This document shows positions 15,484-23,900 of a stretch of DNA of 40,972 nt, in pieces. Made by a program: the position numbers and the translations under genes. Position 1 is the first letter of the stretch. Every line of letters begins with the position of its first letter. This DNA is from Bordetella parapertussis (GTDB lineage: Bacteria > Pseudomonadota > Gammaproteobacteria > Burkholderiales > JACQAP01), in the NCBI GenBank assembly GCA_945900965.1, contig CAMDKM010000031.1, positions 1-40,972 on the forward strand, in the 5' to 3' direction. The notes below the pieces were generated by a model, which saw only the letters and a program-made list of their open reading frames with translations, searched no databases and was not told the origin of the DNA.

Positions 15484-17751
15484 CTAGAAATCATTCAATA
15501 CTTTCAGGCCCGCCACACCGAGGGCGAACTGATAGAAGATCTGGCTCCAGTCCTTGAGTTCCTTGGTCCAGCTTAACTTGATGAGTTCTTCCGGCACAAC
15601 GATCGCGTCGCCCGGTACGACAGCCTGTCCATTGAACGAATTGAAAAACCATCCGCCCTGCTGCTTGCTGATGACTGAGCCGTCCGCTTTGATCAGATAC
15701 AGGCTGCCTTGGTCCGCTTCTCGGGTCGGGCCACCGGCCTGGTGGAGATAGTCGCTGATGCGTTTGCCGTCTTTGTAGAGGAAGGCGTTCTGGTTATAAA
15801 CGGCGCCGAAGACCGTGATCGTATTGGGTCGCGGCGGAATGTACAGGCGGTCCCCGTCCTCCAATGCCAGGTCCGGAATATCTTTTATCGTCGCTCGCGC
15901 CCGCGGCAATTCGAGAACGATACGGCCGGCGGCCTTGACCTGACGCAGTTTCGCAAGCAGCACTTTCTGGGCCTCGGCCTGCTGCGCGAGTGACTCGGCG
16001 TCTTCCTTGGACACCACACTTTGGCTGCGGGTGGTCGCTGCGCGCGCGGCCTCGGCTTCCAGCCGGTCGAGCGTTTCCGCCAGTTTTTTCTGCTGCTGCA
16101 CGCGAGTCGAAGCACGGGTGAATTCCGCGCCGTAAATGTAGCCTTGGGCAGAGACACCACCCACCCGTGCGATTAGTTTGCGTAGAGTTTCGCCCGGCAA
16201 TATCTGATAGACACCTGCGTACTCGAATTCCCCTTCCAGCCGGATGAACTTGCTTTGTTTGGCCTGCGGCCCCTGGATGTCGTCCTTGGAGAAAATGGTG
16301 ACGATGTCTCCGGGTTCGAGGGCCAGGTCGTCCTTGGACGCCTTGTTTTCGATTGCCCGGCCAAGGTTGAAAGGCACCAGCATCAGGGAAAGGTCCGAGA
16401 GGTTCAGGCGCTCGATCAACGCGTAGTCCCAGTTGACTTCGGCGCCCGGGCGCTGGACGTCGCGAGTGACTTTCGCGTCGTTGTCCCCCTTCGCTTCGGT
16501 GGACTCGACTATCCAGCTCTGCGGGCGCCCGGAGCGGTTGCGTTGCAGCCAGTAGTCCGGCACCACCAGCATGCCGCGGTCGGGAATAATGTCACTGACC
16601 CGCAGGCCTTCTTTCCATTCAAAACGCAGAGGTGTGGCGACATTGCCGCGCAGCGTGACGGCATTGGTGAGTCGCGGCGAAAGCGCGAAGACGTTCACGA
16701 TGTCGCCGTCGGTCAGCGTCCGGGCGAGACCCGCAGCATCCAGGTTGAGTTCCTCGACGACCCGTGACTTGCGTTGGAAAATGCGCTCGACTGACACTTT
16801 TTGCCCGGCCGCGCTCGTGGATAGTCCTCCGGCCATGGCGAGCAGGTCTTCGAGTTTTTGTCCGTCCTTGATTTCATAAATCGCCGGTACGTTGATGCTG
16901 CCACCGATAGCCGCGAGCGGCCCGATTGGCGGGACAAAGATCACATCGCCGGGAAGCAGCACGACGTCCTTGGACTTGTCGCCTTTTTGCAGAAGGTCGT
17001 ACAGGTCGAACTCCGTCAAAATTTTGTTGGCGCGCTTGAGTTGCACCTTGCGCATCGAGCCCTTGGTGGTGGGGCCGCCGGAGGCGAGCAAGGCGTTCAC
17101 CAGGGTGGAAAGGGAACTGATGGTGTAACTGCCGGGTTTGCGCACCTGGCCGACCACAAATATCTGGACTGACCGCAACTCTCCCAGCGTGACCACGAGA
17201 TCGAAATTCTTGAACAGACGGGACACCGCGCCGCGGACGCGCGCGTCGAGATCCTGATAATGCGTGGCCGCGACACCGATCGCGCCCACTTTTGGAATGT
17301 AGATGCGGCCGTTACGGTCAACGGTTGTCCGCACGTCGACGTCGATCTGGCCCCAGGCCCGGATGATGATTTCATCGCCCGGCCCGATGACATAATCAGC
17401 CGGAACCGGGACCCGGTCGAGAGGCGCAAAAGTACTGGGCCCGCCCTCGAACAGGTTGTAGCCGTACATGGTGAGGTTACGGCCGATGGATTTGAAGACG
17501 AATTCCTGGAATTCATTGCGCTCAAGCGGACCGGGCCGGACCTGCTGAACGACGGTCTGGCGCTCCTGGACTGGCGCCTGATAAATGATGCTGTCGGTTG
17601 CGGCCGGGGCGGAGGGGGTTACGATGGTCGGTGATTGGATCGCCGGGGCTGACATGGAATCCAATCTGAAATCCGAGCCGCCCTGGATCTGCCCTTGGGC
17701 AAGTATTGGTGCCAGCGCCAACCCCAATCCTAGATAAAACCTCAAATTCAT
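15484..17751 (-). CDS. SLBB-domain polysaccharide export protein (OPX, Wza-like)
   Basis: A 755-residue exported protein. Residues 1-20 are a signal peptide (MNLRFYLGLGLALAPILAQG). Residues 117-190 form the poly-export domain (VIGPGDEIIIRAWGQ). Several SLBB beta-grasp repeats follow, recognisable by VVGQVRKPGSYT at about 199, GGSINVPAIYEI, LRGNVATPLRFE, LEGEFEYAGVYQI and VFGAVYNQNAF. A charged helical insertion lies around 555-605. It is much longer than Wza (about 380), as in the large SLBB export proteins. It would form the outer-membrane or periplasmic channel working with the Wzz protein. It opens the minus-strand locus. Confidence 0.92.
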   Translation of the reverse strand: MNLRFYLGLGLALAPILAQGQIQGGSDFRLDSMSAPAIQSPTIVTPSAPAATDSIIYQAPVQERQTVVQQVRPGPLERNEFQEFVFKSIGRNLTMYGYNLFEGGPSTFAPLDRVPVPADYVIGPGDEIIIRAWGQIDVDVRTTVDRNGRIYIPKVGAIGVAATHYQDLDARVRGAVSRLFKNFDLVVTLGELRSVQIFVVGQVRKPGSYTISSLSTLVNALLASGGPTTKGSMRKVQLKRANKILTEFDLYDLLQKGDKSKDVVLLPGDVIFVPPIGPLAAIGGSINVPAIYEIKDGQKLEDLLAMAGGLSTSAAGQKVSVERIFQRKSRVVEELNLDAAGLARTLTDGDIVNVFALSPRLTNAVTLRGNVATPLRFEWKEGLRVSDIIPDRGMLVVPDYWLQRNRSGRPQSWIVESTEAKGDNDAKVTRDVQRPGAEVNWDYALIERLNLSDLSLMLVPFNLGRAIENKASKDDLALEPGDIVTIFSKDDIQGPQAKQSKFIRLEGEFEYAGVYQILPGETLRKLIARVGGVSAQGYIYGAEFTRASTRVQQQKKLAETLDRLEAEAARAATTRSQSVVSKEDAESLAQQAEAQKVLLAKLRQVKAAGRIVLELPRARATIKDIPDLALEDGDRLYIPPRPNTITVFGAVYNQNAFLYKDGKRISDYLHQAGGPTREADQGSLYLIKADGSVISKQQGGWFFNSFNGQAVVPGDAIVVPEELIKLSWTKELKDWSQIFYQFALGVAGLKVLNDF

Positions 17752-18097
17752 TCGCCAACCCTCAGTCAGTTCACGGTTTTTTCAGTTTACCGGGGCGCAG
17801 TATAAGCGCACTTAAGGCTGGAGGGGAAGAGGGAAGTTACGGCTTGGAAAAGTGTTTGAGCAGGAGGGGTTCGGATAACCTCGTGGGGCGAAAAGCACCC
17901 ACACTGGGGAGGCACTGAAGGGGTGATCCCAGCTTGAATGGGAATCTAGTCCTCTGATTTTACTGGGATACTACACTGCGATAGCTTCATTCGAGGGTGA
18001 AAGGCTCCCCCTCCTTGCCCGCCGAGCAAACAGCGCGGACAGGCAGAGCGGATTTGATTGAATGCCGGTTAGCGTTCGAACCGCGAATGTGACGGGC
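17752..18097. other. Intergenic region upstream of the OPX gene
   Basis: No gene is recognisable in these 346 bases. The part next to 17751 should contain the promoter of the OPX gene, but no confident -35/-10 pair was seen. Confidence 0.4.
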
Positions 18098-18523
18098 TTA
18101 TGATGGGTGCAGCACCGTCAAGTTTTCCCTTTCCGCAGCTCGATTGAGTCGGTCGTCGAAGGAACTGAAAACGACCGATGTACCTCGAGCCTCCAACATA
18201 AGCATTCTGGCCGCACTGAGGTGGATCGCGTCGAATCCCCGCAGGGCGTGCTTGGCCGCGAGCTGACCAGCTACGCGTTCGTCAAATTCGAGCCGTCCAA
18301 AGCTCGCCCACTGCTTATCGAAGGCTTGCACGACGCCCCGATAGTCTGCCGGCTTCAAAGTACCTTCACGATGGCGCCGGGAAAACGCCGCGACAGCCTC
18401 AGCGTACGCTACCCTGCAGGTCAGAACGAAATCAACCGCATCCACCCAACTCCGTACTTGATTCGAATGAGCTTCCTCGATAAATAGCTTAACCAAACTG
18501 CTCGTGTCGAGATAAAGCAGCAT
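18098..18523 (-). CDS. vapC: PIN-domain ribonuclease toxin (VapC family)
   Basis: A 141-residue PIN-domain protein with the expected acidic residues: D6 (MLLYLDTSSLVKLF), E42 (AYAEAVAA), D98 (RGFDAIHLSAA) and D123/D124 (SSFDDRLNRAA). VapC toxins are metal-dependent ribonucleases held in check by a cognate antitoxin. Eleven bases separate it from the upstream antitoxin gene, as expected for a co-transcribed pair. Confidence 0.92.
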   Translation of the reverse strand: MLLYLDTSSLVKLFIEEAHSNQVRSWVDAVDFVLTCRVAYAEAVAAFSRRHREGTLKPADYRGVVQAFDKQWASFGRLEFDERVAGQLAAKHALRGFDAIHLSAARMLMLEARGTSVVFSSFDDRLNRAAERENLTVLHPS

Positions 18524-18534
18524 TGCACTTCCGA

Positions 18535-18798
18535 CTACCGCCTGTCTTCGGCCACCGCATCAGCGACGCTGCCCCCTTTGGCTTTCACGCCGGCAAGTCC
18601 GCTGGGTTTGCGTCCAGACCATCGAAGATTTCCGGCAGCCATGAGCGCCTCCAGCGTGCGGCGTTCGTCGGAAACCGGGCCTAGCGTGGCGACCTCACGA
18701 CCTCGGTCCGTAACGATAATCCTGCGGCCTCCGCGGGCGAGTTTTAGATATTCGCTCAGCCGAGCCTTGAGTTCCCGAATTCCCACCGTCTGCGCCAT
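18535..18798 (-). CDS. Phd/YefM-family antitoxin
   Basis: An 87-residue protein starting MAQTVGIRELKARLSEYLK, the typical Phd/YefM DNA-binding N-terminus, followed by RRIIVTDRGREVATLGP. The C-terminal tail is polar and probably wraps the toxin. AGGAG eight bases before the ATG at 18798 favours this start over the in-frame upstream one. It probably represses its own operon and neutralises the downstream PIN toxin. Confidence 0.9.
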   Translation of the reverse strand: MAQTVGIRELKARLSEYLKLARGGRRIIVTDRGREVATLGPVSDERRTLEALMAAGNLRWSGRKPSGLAGVKAKGGSVADAVAEDRR

Positions 18799-18915
18799 CG
18801 CGACTCTCCTAGAAACCACATTGTCGTATCCATTGTAGTCTCGCCCGATCGGGAAAAACAGTCCGATAGGCCATTGCGCCTGGTGCCGCCATGGGTGAAA
18901 AACTCCGTGATCGGC

Positions 18916-19034
18916 TTAAGGAGACACTGAATAAGTGTCTTCCCCGAGAAGGCGGGGAACCAGTTCCTTTTGAAAAACCTGGATTCCCGTTTTCACGGGA
19001 ATGACATTCGGGGACTTATTCAGTGTTTCCTTAA
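18916..19034. mobile_element. MITE-like element with 21-bp terminal inverted repeats
   Basis: The ends at 18916-18936 and 19014-19034 are inverted repeats differing at one of 21 positions, with core CACTGAATAAGT. Inside are two further hairpins (TTCCCC...GGGGAA at 18940-18959, and TTCCCGTTTTCACGGGAA near 18984-19001). There is no open frame. The structure fits a non-autonomous element of the CTGAATAAGT class seen in many proteobacteria. It lies between the toxin-antitoxin pair and the lar cluster. Confidence 0.8.
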
Positions 19035-19178
19035 TTTCAAGAAATCAACCCGGAGGCGCAACCTCTCTATGTACAAAGCAGGGTGAGGTAGAATTCCACC
19101 TTGCTGCCGCTCCTGGCGTACGGCCAAGCCGGGCGGCACCCCATCTCACCTATCAATACCTAACGGAGGCCTGAAGCC

Positions 19179-20504
19179 ATGATCGGAGACCGCATCGAAG
19201 TCAATATTGCCGGGGGGCTGGATATTCCGATGCCGAAGATGGTCCATGTTCGGCAGAAATTCGCGACCCGCAAGCTGGACAGCGTGACCAGGGCGGTGGC
19301 CGATCAGTTCAAGCGTCCCGAGGTTCGCGGCAAGGTCAAGACGGGAATGAGCGTGGCGGTGGGCTGCGGCTCGCGCGGCATCAACAACATTGCCGAATGT
19401 GCCAAGGCCGTGGTCGCCGAATTGAAGGCACTGGGCGCCAAACCTTTCATTTTCCCGGCCATGGGCAGCCACGGGGGCGCCACCGCCGAGGGCCAGCGCG
19501 AAGTGCTGGAAGGCTACGGCATTACCGAGGCGACCATGGGTTGTCCGGTGCATTCGCAGATGGATGTGGTGGAGATCGGCAAACTCGCCGACGGCATGCC
19601 GGTTTATATGGATAAGCTGGCGGCTGCGGCCGATGCCGTGGTGATCATCCCGCGCATCAAGCCCCACACCAATTTCCGCGCCCCGATCGAATCGGGCATC
19701 GTCAAGATGCTGACCATCGGCATGGGCAAGATCATTGGCGCCACCACCCTGCACACCTACGGGATGGATACCTTCGGGCAGTTGCTTCCCGATACCGCCA
19801 AACTGATCATGGCGAAGAAAAATATCCTGTTCGGGGTGGCGATGGTGGAAAACGCGGCCGACGAAACCGCAATCATCGAAGTGGTGCCCTCCGAGCAGAT
19901 TTTCCAGCGCGAGCCCATTTTGCTGGCCAAGGCCAAGGAGCTGATGCCGCGACTTCAGTTCGACGAAATCGACGTGCTGGTGGTGGAGAAAATCGGCAAG
20001 AACATTTCCGGCTCCGGCATGGATCCCAACATCACTGGCCGCAATTGCCGCTTCATCGAATGGAACATGAAACCCTTCGTGAAGAAAATCGCGGTGCTGG
20101 GCCTGACGCCCGAAACCCACGGCAACGCTTGCGGAATCGGCGGCGCGGATGTCACGACCATGAAGCTCTACAAGGAGCTGGATGTCGCCAAGACCTACGC
20201 CAACATCATTACGTCGACTTATCTGGACGGCGGCGCGATTCCGATCATCATGAATACCGATGAACAAGCCATCCAGTTGGCGGTGAAAACGGTGGTGAGG
20301 GTTAAACCGCAGGACTGCAAAATCGTGCGCATCGCCAATACTCTGGAGATCATGGATATTCATGTCTCGGAGCCGATGCTGCCCTACATCAAGGCCAATC
20401 CCGCGATGTTCGAAATTGTCGGCCAGCCCGAGGCGATGAAGTTCGATGCCAAGGGCAACCTGTATCCGATGCTGGGCAAACACCGGGAGCACGTCACGGC
20501 CTGA
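19179..20504 (+). CDS. LarA-family nickel-pincer enzyme (lactate racemase homologue)
   Basis: A 441-residue DUF2088/LarA-type protein. LarA uses the nickel-pincer nucleotide (NPN) bound through a lysine to racemise or epimerise 2-hydroxyacids by hydride transfer. Counterparts of the key residues are visible: H98 (AMGSHGG), H163 (KPHTNF), K176 (GIVKML) and H192 (TLHTYG). The 16-residue Lys-His spacing equals that of L. plantarum LarA (K184-H200). The surrounding sequence differs clearly from canonical LarA, so the substrate is probably not simply lactate. GGAGG precedes the ATG. It is followed by larC, larE and larB, which make the cofactor. Confidence 0.88.
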   Translation: MIGDRIEVNIAGGLDIPMPKMVHVRQKFATRKLDSVTRAVADQFKRPEVRGKVKTGMSVAVGCGSRGINNIAECAKAVVAELKALGAKPFIFPAMGSHGGATAEGQREVLEGYGITEATMGCPVHSQMDVVEIGKLADGMPVYMDKLAAAADAVVIIPRIKPHTNFRAPIESGIVKMLTIGMGKIIGATTLHTYGMDTFGQLLPDTAKLIMAKKNILFGVAMVENAADETAIIEVVPSEQIFQREPILLAKAKELMPRLQFDEIDVLVVEKIGKNISGSGMDPNITGRNCRFIEWNMKPFVKKIAVLGLTPETHGNACGIGGADVTTMKLYKELDVAKTYANIITSTYLDGGAIPIIMNTDEQAIQLAVKTVVRVKPQDCKIVRIANTLEIMDIHVSEPMLPYIKANPAMFEIVGQPEAMKFDAKGNLYPMLGKHREHVTA

Positions 20505-20529
20505 CCCGCCTTCTGCCTTAACCCCCCTC

Positions 20530-20600
20530 GACCTGACCCCCCTCTCCCTAGCCCTCTCCCGCAAGGGGAGAGGGAACAATGCCGCAAGGGGAGAGGGGAA
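20530..20600. repeat. CCCTCTCCC hairpin repeat between larA and larC
   Basis: CCCTCTCCC at 20552-20560 pairs perfectly with GGGAGAGGG at 20566-20574 around a GCAAG loop. A second GCAAGGGGAGAGGGG copy follows at 20584-20598, and a CCCCTCTCCC copy precedes it. Alternative stems are therefore possible. This is a common intergenic repeat type. It lies in the 127-bp space between two lar genes and may lower read-through into larC (inference). Confidence 0.8.
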
Positions 20601-20631
20601 TAAAGCGATCAGACCGATAGTGGCCCACTCG

Positions 20632-21840
20632 ATGCATATTCATCTCGACGCGGTCGGAGGCGTAGCCGGCGACATGTTTATTGCCGCCGTACTCGACGCT
20701 TTTCCCGATCTGCGCAATGGCCTGCTCGCCGCGGTACGGGCGGCGGGTCTGCCGGCCTCCATTCACGCCGGGCTGGCGGAGCATCGGGATCACGCGCTAA
20801 CCGGGTTGCGATTCCGAGTGATCGAACCGATCGACGCCCAAGCGCTCGTCAGCGCCCATCATCACCCTCATACGCCCTTCACGGAAATTCGCGATCACCT
20901 CGATCGCTCTGCTTTGAGCCCGCAACTCAAGGAACACGCCATAGGGCTTTTCACCACCCTCGCGGAAGCCGAAGCCCAGGTTCATGGCAAGGCGCTGGAC
21001 GAGGTGAGTTTTCATGAACTCGGAGAGTGGGATTCAATCGCCGACATGGTGGGCGCGGCTTATCTGATCGAAGCCCTGTCGCCATCGACCTGGTCGGTGG
21101 GAAGCCTTCCGCTGGGGCGCGGGCGCGTAGCGAGCGCTCACGGCAGATTGCCGATCCCCTCGCCGGCCGCCACACTGCTGCTGCAAGGTTTCGAGTTTTG
21201 TGATGATGGTCTGGAAGGCGAGCGCATTACGCCGACCGGGGCTGCGATCCTGAAATATCTTCGCTGCAGCCAGAGCGCCGACCGACAGCCGCGCCGCCTG
21301 ATGCGCACAGGCATTGGATTCGGAACCCGCACTTTCCCCGGGATCAGCAATGTGCTGCGCCTGCTGGCCTTCGAGGTAAGCACGGTGGCGCCGAGTGGCG
21401 ATCATGTTGCGCAGATTTTGTTCGAGGTGGACGATCAGTCGCCAGAAGATCTGGCCATCGCGCTCGACAAGCTGCGTGCCCATCCTTCGGTGCTGGATGT
21501 ATTGCAAACCCCGGCGTTCGGCAAAAAGGGCCGTATCACCCTGCACATTCAGATACTCGCCGAGCCCGCCGATCTGGAAAGCGTATTCGAGGCCTGCTTC
21601 AGCGAGACCACTACACTGGGATTGCGTTACCAGGTCTTGCAGCGGCGCATACTGTCGCGTTCCAGCACCACCTTCGAATCGGAAGGTCGCAAGGTGCGCG
21701 TCAAAGTTGCCGAACGGCCCGGCACCAGGACGGCAAAAATCGAAGCCGACGATTTGTTGAATTTGCGTGGGGGCCGTGCGGCAAGGGAAGAGATGAAACA
21801 GCAGGCGGAAAAAGTCGTTTTGAGGAAGGATCGTACGTGA
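20632..21840 (+). CDS. larC: Nickel-pincer cofactor biosynthesis protein LarC
   Basis: A 402-residue LarC, which inserts nickel into the dithiolated precursor in a CTP-dependent reaction to finish the NPN cofactor. It starts MHIHLDAVGGVAGDMF, the LarC signature, and has FHELGEWDSIADMVG and LPLGRGRV, then ITPTGAAILKYL. In L. plantarum the gene is split by a programmed frameshift; here it is one continuous frame. The frame is open further upstream, but the ATG at 20632 gives the conserved N-terminus. It overlaps larE by four bases (GTGA). Confidence 0.92.
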   Translation: MHIHLDAVGGVAGDMFIAAVLDAFPDLRNGLLAAVRAAGLPASIHAGLAEHRDHALTGLRFRVIEPIDAQALVSAHHHPHTPFTEIRDHLDRSALSPQLKEHAIGLFTTLAEAEAQVHGKALDEVSFHELGEWDSIADMVGAAYLIEALSPSTWSVGSLPLGRGRVASAHGRLPIPSPAATLLLQGFEFCDDGLEGERITPTGAAILKYLRCSQSADRQPRRLMRTGIGFGTRTFPGISNVLRLLAFEVSTVAPSGDHVAQILFEVDDQSPEDLAIALDKLRAHPSVLDVLQTPAFGKKGRITLHIQILAEPADLESVFEACFSETTTLGLRYQVLQRRILSRSSTTFESEGRKVRVKVAERPGTRTAKIEADDLLNLRGGRAAREEMKQQAEKVVLRKDRT

Positions 21841-22673
21841 GCGAAGCGGAGATGCGGCTCGCCGAGTTGGGTCGGGTGCTGGACGGCATCGGCCCGATGG
21901 CGGTCGCCGTCAGTGGAGGCGTTGATAGCTTGACCCTGGCCACTTTCGCCCATCGCCGTCAGTCCGGCGTGCAGATGTTTCATGCGGTCTCGCCCGCGGT
22001 TCCCGGCGAAGCCACCGCGCGGGTACGGGCACTTGCCCGGAGCGAGGGCTGGGACCTGATCGTGGCCGATGCCGGCGAGTTTGCCGATACCGACTACCTG
22101 AGCAATCCGGTCAATCGCTGTTTCTACTGCAAGACCAATCTTTATGGAACTCTGGCGCCACTCACCGGCGCGCAGATTGTCTCGGGAACCAATCTCGACG
22201 ACCTGGGCGAATACCGCCCGGGATTGGAGGCCGCCAAAAACCACCGGGTGCGACATCCGTTTGTCGAGGCCGGGATCAGCAAGGCCATGGTGCGCGCCAT
22301 TGCCCGTCATCTAGGGCTCGCCGAAGTATCGGAACTGCCTTCCGCGCCGTGTTTGTCGAGCCGAATCGAAACCGGCATTGCCATCGATCCCGCCATGCTC
22401 GGGCTGGTGCATGCCGCCGAACAATGGGTGACAAAAAAGATGGCGCCGCGCACCGTGCGCTGCCGGGTGCGCGCCAAAGGTGTGGTAATCGAGCTGGATG
22501 AAGACAATCTGGCGCGTTTGGACGGCAAATCACTCGGCGCGCTCCAGCAGGCCATCGGCGCGTTATTCCGCGATGGCGGGTTCGATTATCCGGTCACGTT
22601 GGCGCCTTATCGCACCGGCAGCGCATTCCTGGTCCGCATGCCGCAGCGTGAGAAAAGCGCTAACCTCACTTAA
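21837..22673 (+). CDS. larE: Sulfur transferase LarE
   Basis: A 278-residue PP-loop enzyme that adenylylates and thiolates the pyridinium dicarboxylate nucleotide during NPN synthesis. The PP-loop SGGVDS is at 26-31. Cysteines C95 and C98 (RCFYCK) and C172 (SAPCLSSR) are present. The last is the equivalent of the sacrificial cysteine of L. plantarum LarE. The three-cysteine type is thought to hold a [4Fe-4S] cluster and recycle sulfur rather than be used once. It starts at GTG 21837, overlapping the larC stop. Confidence 0.92.
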   Translation: MSEAEMRLAELGRVLDGIGPMAVAVSGGVDSLTLATFAHRRQSGVQMFHAVSPAVPGEATARVRALARSEGWDLIVADAGEFADTDYLSNPVNRCFYCKTNLYGTLAPLTGAQIVSGTNLDDLGEYRPGLEAAKNHRVRHPFVEAGISKAMVRAIARHLGLAEVSELPSAPCLSSRIETGIAIDPAMLGLVHAAEQWVTKKMAPRTVRCRVRAKGVVIELDEDNLARLDGKSLGALQQAIGALFRDGGFDYPVTLAPYRTGSAFLVRMPQREKSANLT

Positions 22674-22845
22674 CACGAAGGGTCACGAAGGAAACACGAA
22701 GGAACACGAAGGAGAAACTCGAAAACAAGACAATGAGCTATTGAGTGGCATTTTCGGGTTAACCACTACGTTTCTCGGAATTTTCATTTTTCGCATAAGT
22801 TATTCCTTTGTCTAACTTCGTGTTTCCATCGTGATCCTTCGTGTT
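22672..22845. repeat. 30-bp inverted ACACGAAGG repeats between larE and larB
   Basis: Arms 22672-22701 and 22816-22845 are reverse complements with two mismatches, built from ACACGAAGG/TCACGAAGG units. Additional units extend the left arm to 22714. The left arm begins immediately after (and touches) the larE stop. The enclosed 114 bases are not coding as far as I can see. A transcript through it could form a long hairpin. Confidence 0.8.
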
Positions 22846-22873
22846 GAAAGAGTTTTCATTTGGGCGATAGACA

Positions 22874-23548
22874 ATGACGCTCCATAAAGACGTAATGCTG
22901 GATTTCGCGCGCGATGCGCGCACCGGGCTGGACGAAGCAGTGCTCTGCGCCTCCAAGTCCGTGGCTCACCTTGGCGCCATTCTCGACCAGGTTCATGCGC
23001 GCGGCCGGCATGTCCTTCTGACCCGGCTGACACCTGAGCAACACGCGCAATTACCCGCCGAGCATCGCGCGCGGCTCGATTACGACGAAATATCGCGCAC
23101 GGGATTCTTCGGCGGCGCGCACGAATCAAGAACGCAGACCCAGGTGGTGGTGGTTGCGGCGGGGACCTCGGATGTGGCGGTGGGACGGGAAGCAGCGCGC
23201 ACTCTTAAGTTCTATGGGGAACCGGCGGCCGAAATCAACGATGTGGGTGTGGCCGGCCTGTGGCGATTGCTGGAACGCATCGAAGAAATCCGCCGCATGA
23301 AAGTGGTGATCGCTGTTGCCGGAATGGACGCCGCCCTACCGACAGTGATCGGCGGCCTGGTGTCCAGCGCTGTTATCGGGGTACCGACTTCGGTGGGCTA
23401 TGGCGTGGCCACCGGCGGCGAGACGGCATTGCGCGCCATGCTGGCAAGTTGTTCCGCCGGGCTTACTGTGGTGAACATCGACAATGGCTTCGGCGCAGCT
23501 TGCGCGGCGCTCAGAATGCTGAGGGCAGGCCGCTTGGCCGACCAGTAA
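22874..23548 (+). CDS. larB: Pyridinium-3,5-biscarboxylic acid mononucleotide synthase LarB
   Basis: A 224-residue LarB, which carboxylates nicotinic acid adenine dinucleotide and releases AMP, the first step of NPN synthesis. The C-terminal half has the AIR-carboxylase-like fold: VVVAAGTSDVAVGREA, then VVIAVAGMDAALPTVIGGL and GVPTSVGYG, plus NIDNGFGAA near the end. It lies 200 bases after larE, separated by inverted repeats, but on the same strand and in the same pathway. Confidence 0.92.
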   Translation: MTLHKDVMLDFARDARTGLDEAVLCASKSVAHLGAILDQVHARGRHVLLTRLTPEQHAQLPAEHRARLDYDEISRTGFFGGAHESRTQTQVVVVAAGTSDVAVGREAARTLKFYGEPAAEINDVGVAGLWRLLERIEEIRRMKVVIAVAGMDAALPTVIGGLVSSAVIGVPTSVGYGVATGGETALRAMLASCSAGLTVVNIDNGFGAACAALRMLRAGRLADQ

Positions 23549-23636
23549 AAAGGCAGTTGAATCACGGAGCGCGCGGAGTACACGGAGAAAAACGAATTCC
23601 GAAATCGTGCCATCAAGGCAATGAGCATTTGTAGGG

Positions 23637-23774
23637 TGGGTTAGCGAAGCGTAACCCGCCGGTATTCAACAGGCGTATGCGCGGTACCGGCGGATTACGC
23701 CGCGCTAATGCGCCCTACGTTAGCGTTACTTGCTTTTGCGTTGATGCAAATCGTTCAAGCCGCGCGAGCAGTTC
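23637..23774. repeat. Upstream copy of a 138-bp direct duplication
   Basis: This segment matches 23901-24039 nearly base for base over the first 90 bases (GTGGGTTAGCGAAGCGTAAC versus GTGGGTTGGCGAAGTGTAAC) and more loosely after that. It includes the widespread GGTTAGCGAAGCGTAACC repeat type and a relic of the LOG gene 3' end. Confidence 0.82.
23715..23774 (-). pseudogene. Duplicated C-terminal relic of the LOG gene
   Basis: The minus strand reads ELLARLERFASTQKQVTLT then TAG at 23715-23717. The intact LOG protein ends [19 protein letters not shown] then TAG at 23980-23982. Thirteen of nineteen residues agree and the stop is at the same place, so this is a leftover of a tandem duplication. 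Nothing upstream of the relic is LOG-like. Confidence 0.75.
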
Positions 23775-23868
23775 GTAGCCCGTATGCAGCGCAGCGGAAT
23801 ACGGGGAATAAAGGCACGCTTGCGGCACCAAATACCCGGATTACGCTGCGCTCCATCCGGGCTACATG
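23775..23868. repeat. Long imperfect hairpin of the GTAGCCCG repeat class
   Basis: GTAGCCCGTATGCAGCGCAG and following bases (23775-23806) pair imperfectly with the segment ending in CCATCCGGGCTAC (23834-23864). The right arm is also present at 15285-15353. It separates the two copies of the LOG-end duplication. Confidence 0.7.
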
Positions 23869-23900
23869 CCATCGTTGTTACAGCTGCCGGTTTTAAGGTA

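Noticed and set aside
19095-19125. Weak inverted repeat (GCAGGGTG/CACCTTGC region) upstream of larA as a riboswitch
   Set aside because: The stem is short with a mismatch and no conserved riboswitch core is visible.
19146-20579. Long antisense open frame (477 codons) opposite the larA homologue
   Set aside because: It is rich in His, Asp, Gly and Arg in the manner of reverse-strand shadows of GC-rich genes, and the plus-strand LarA homology is clear.
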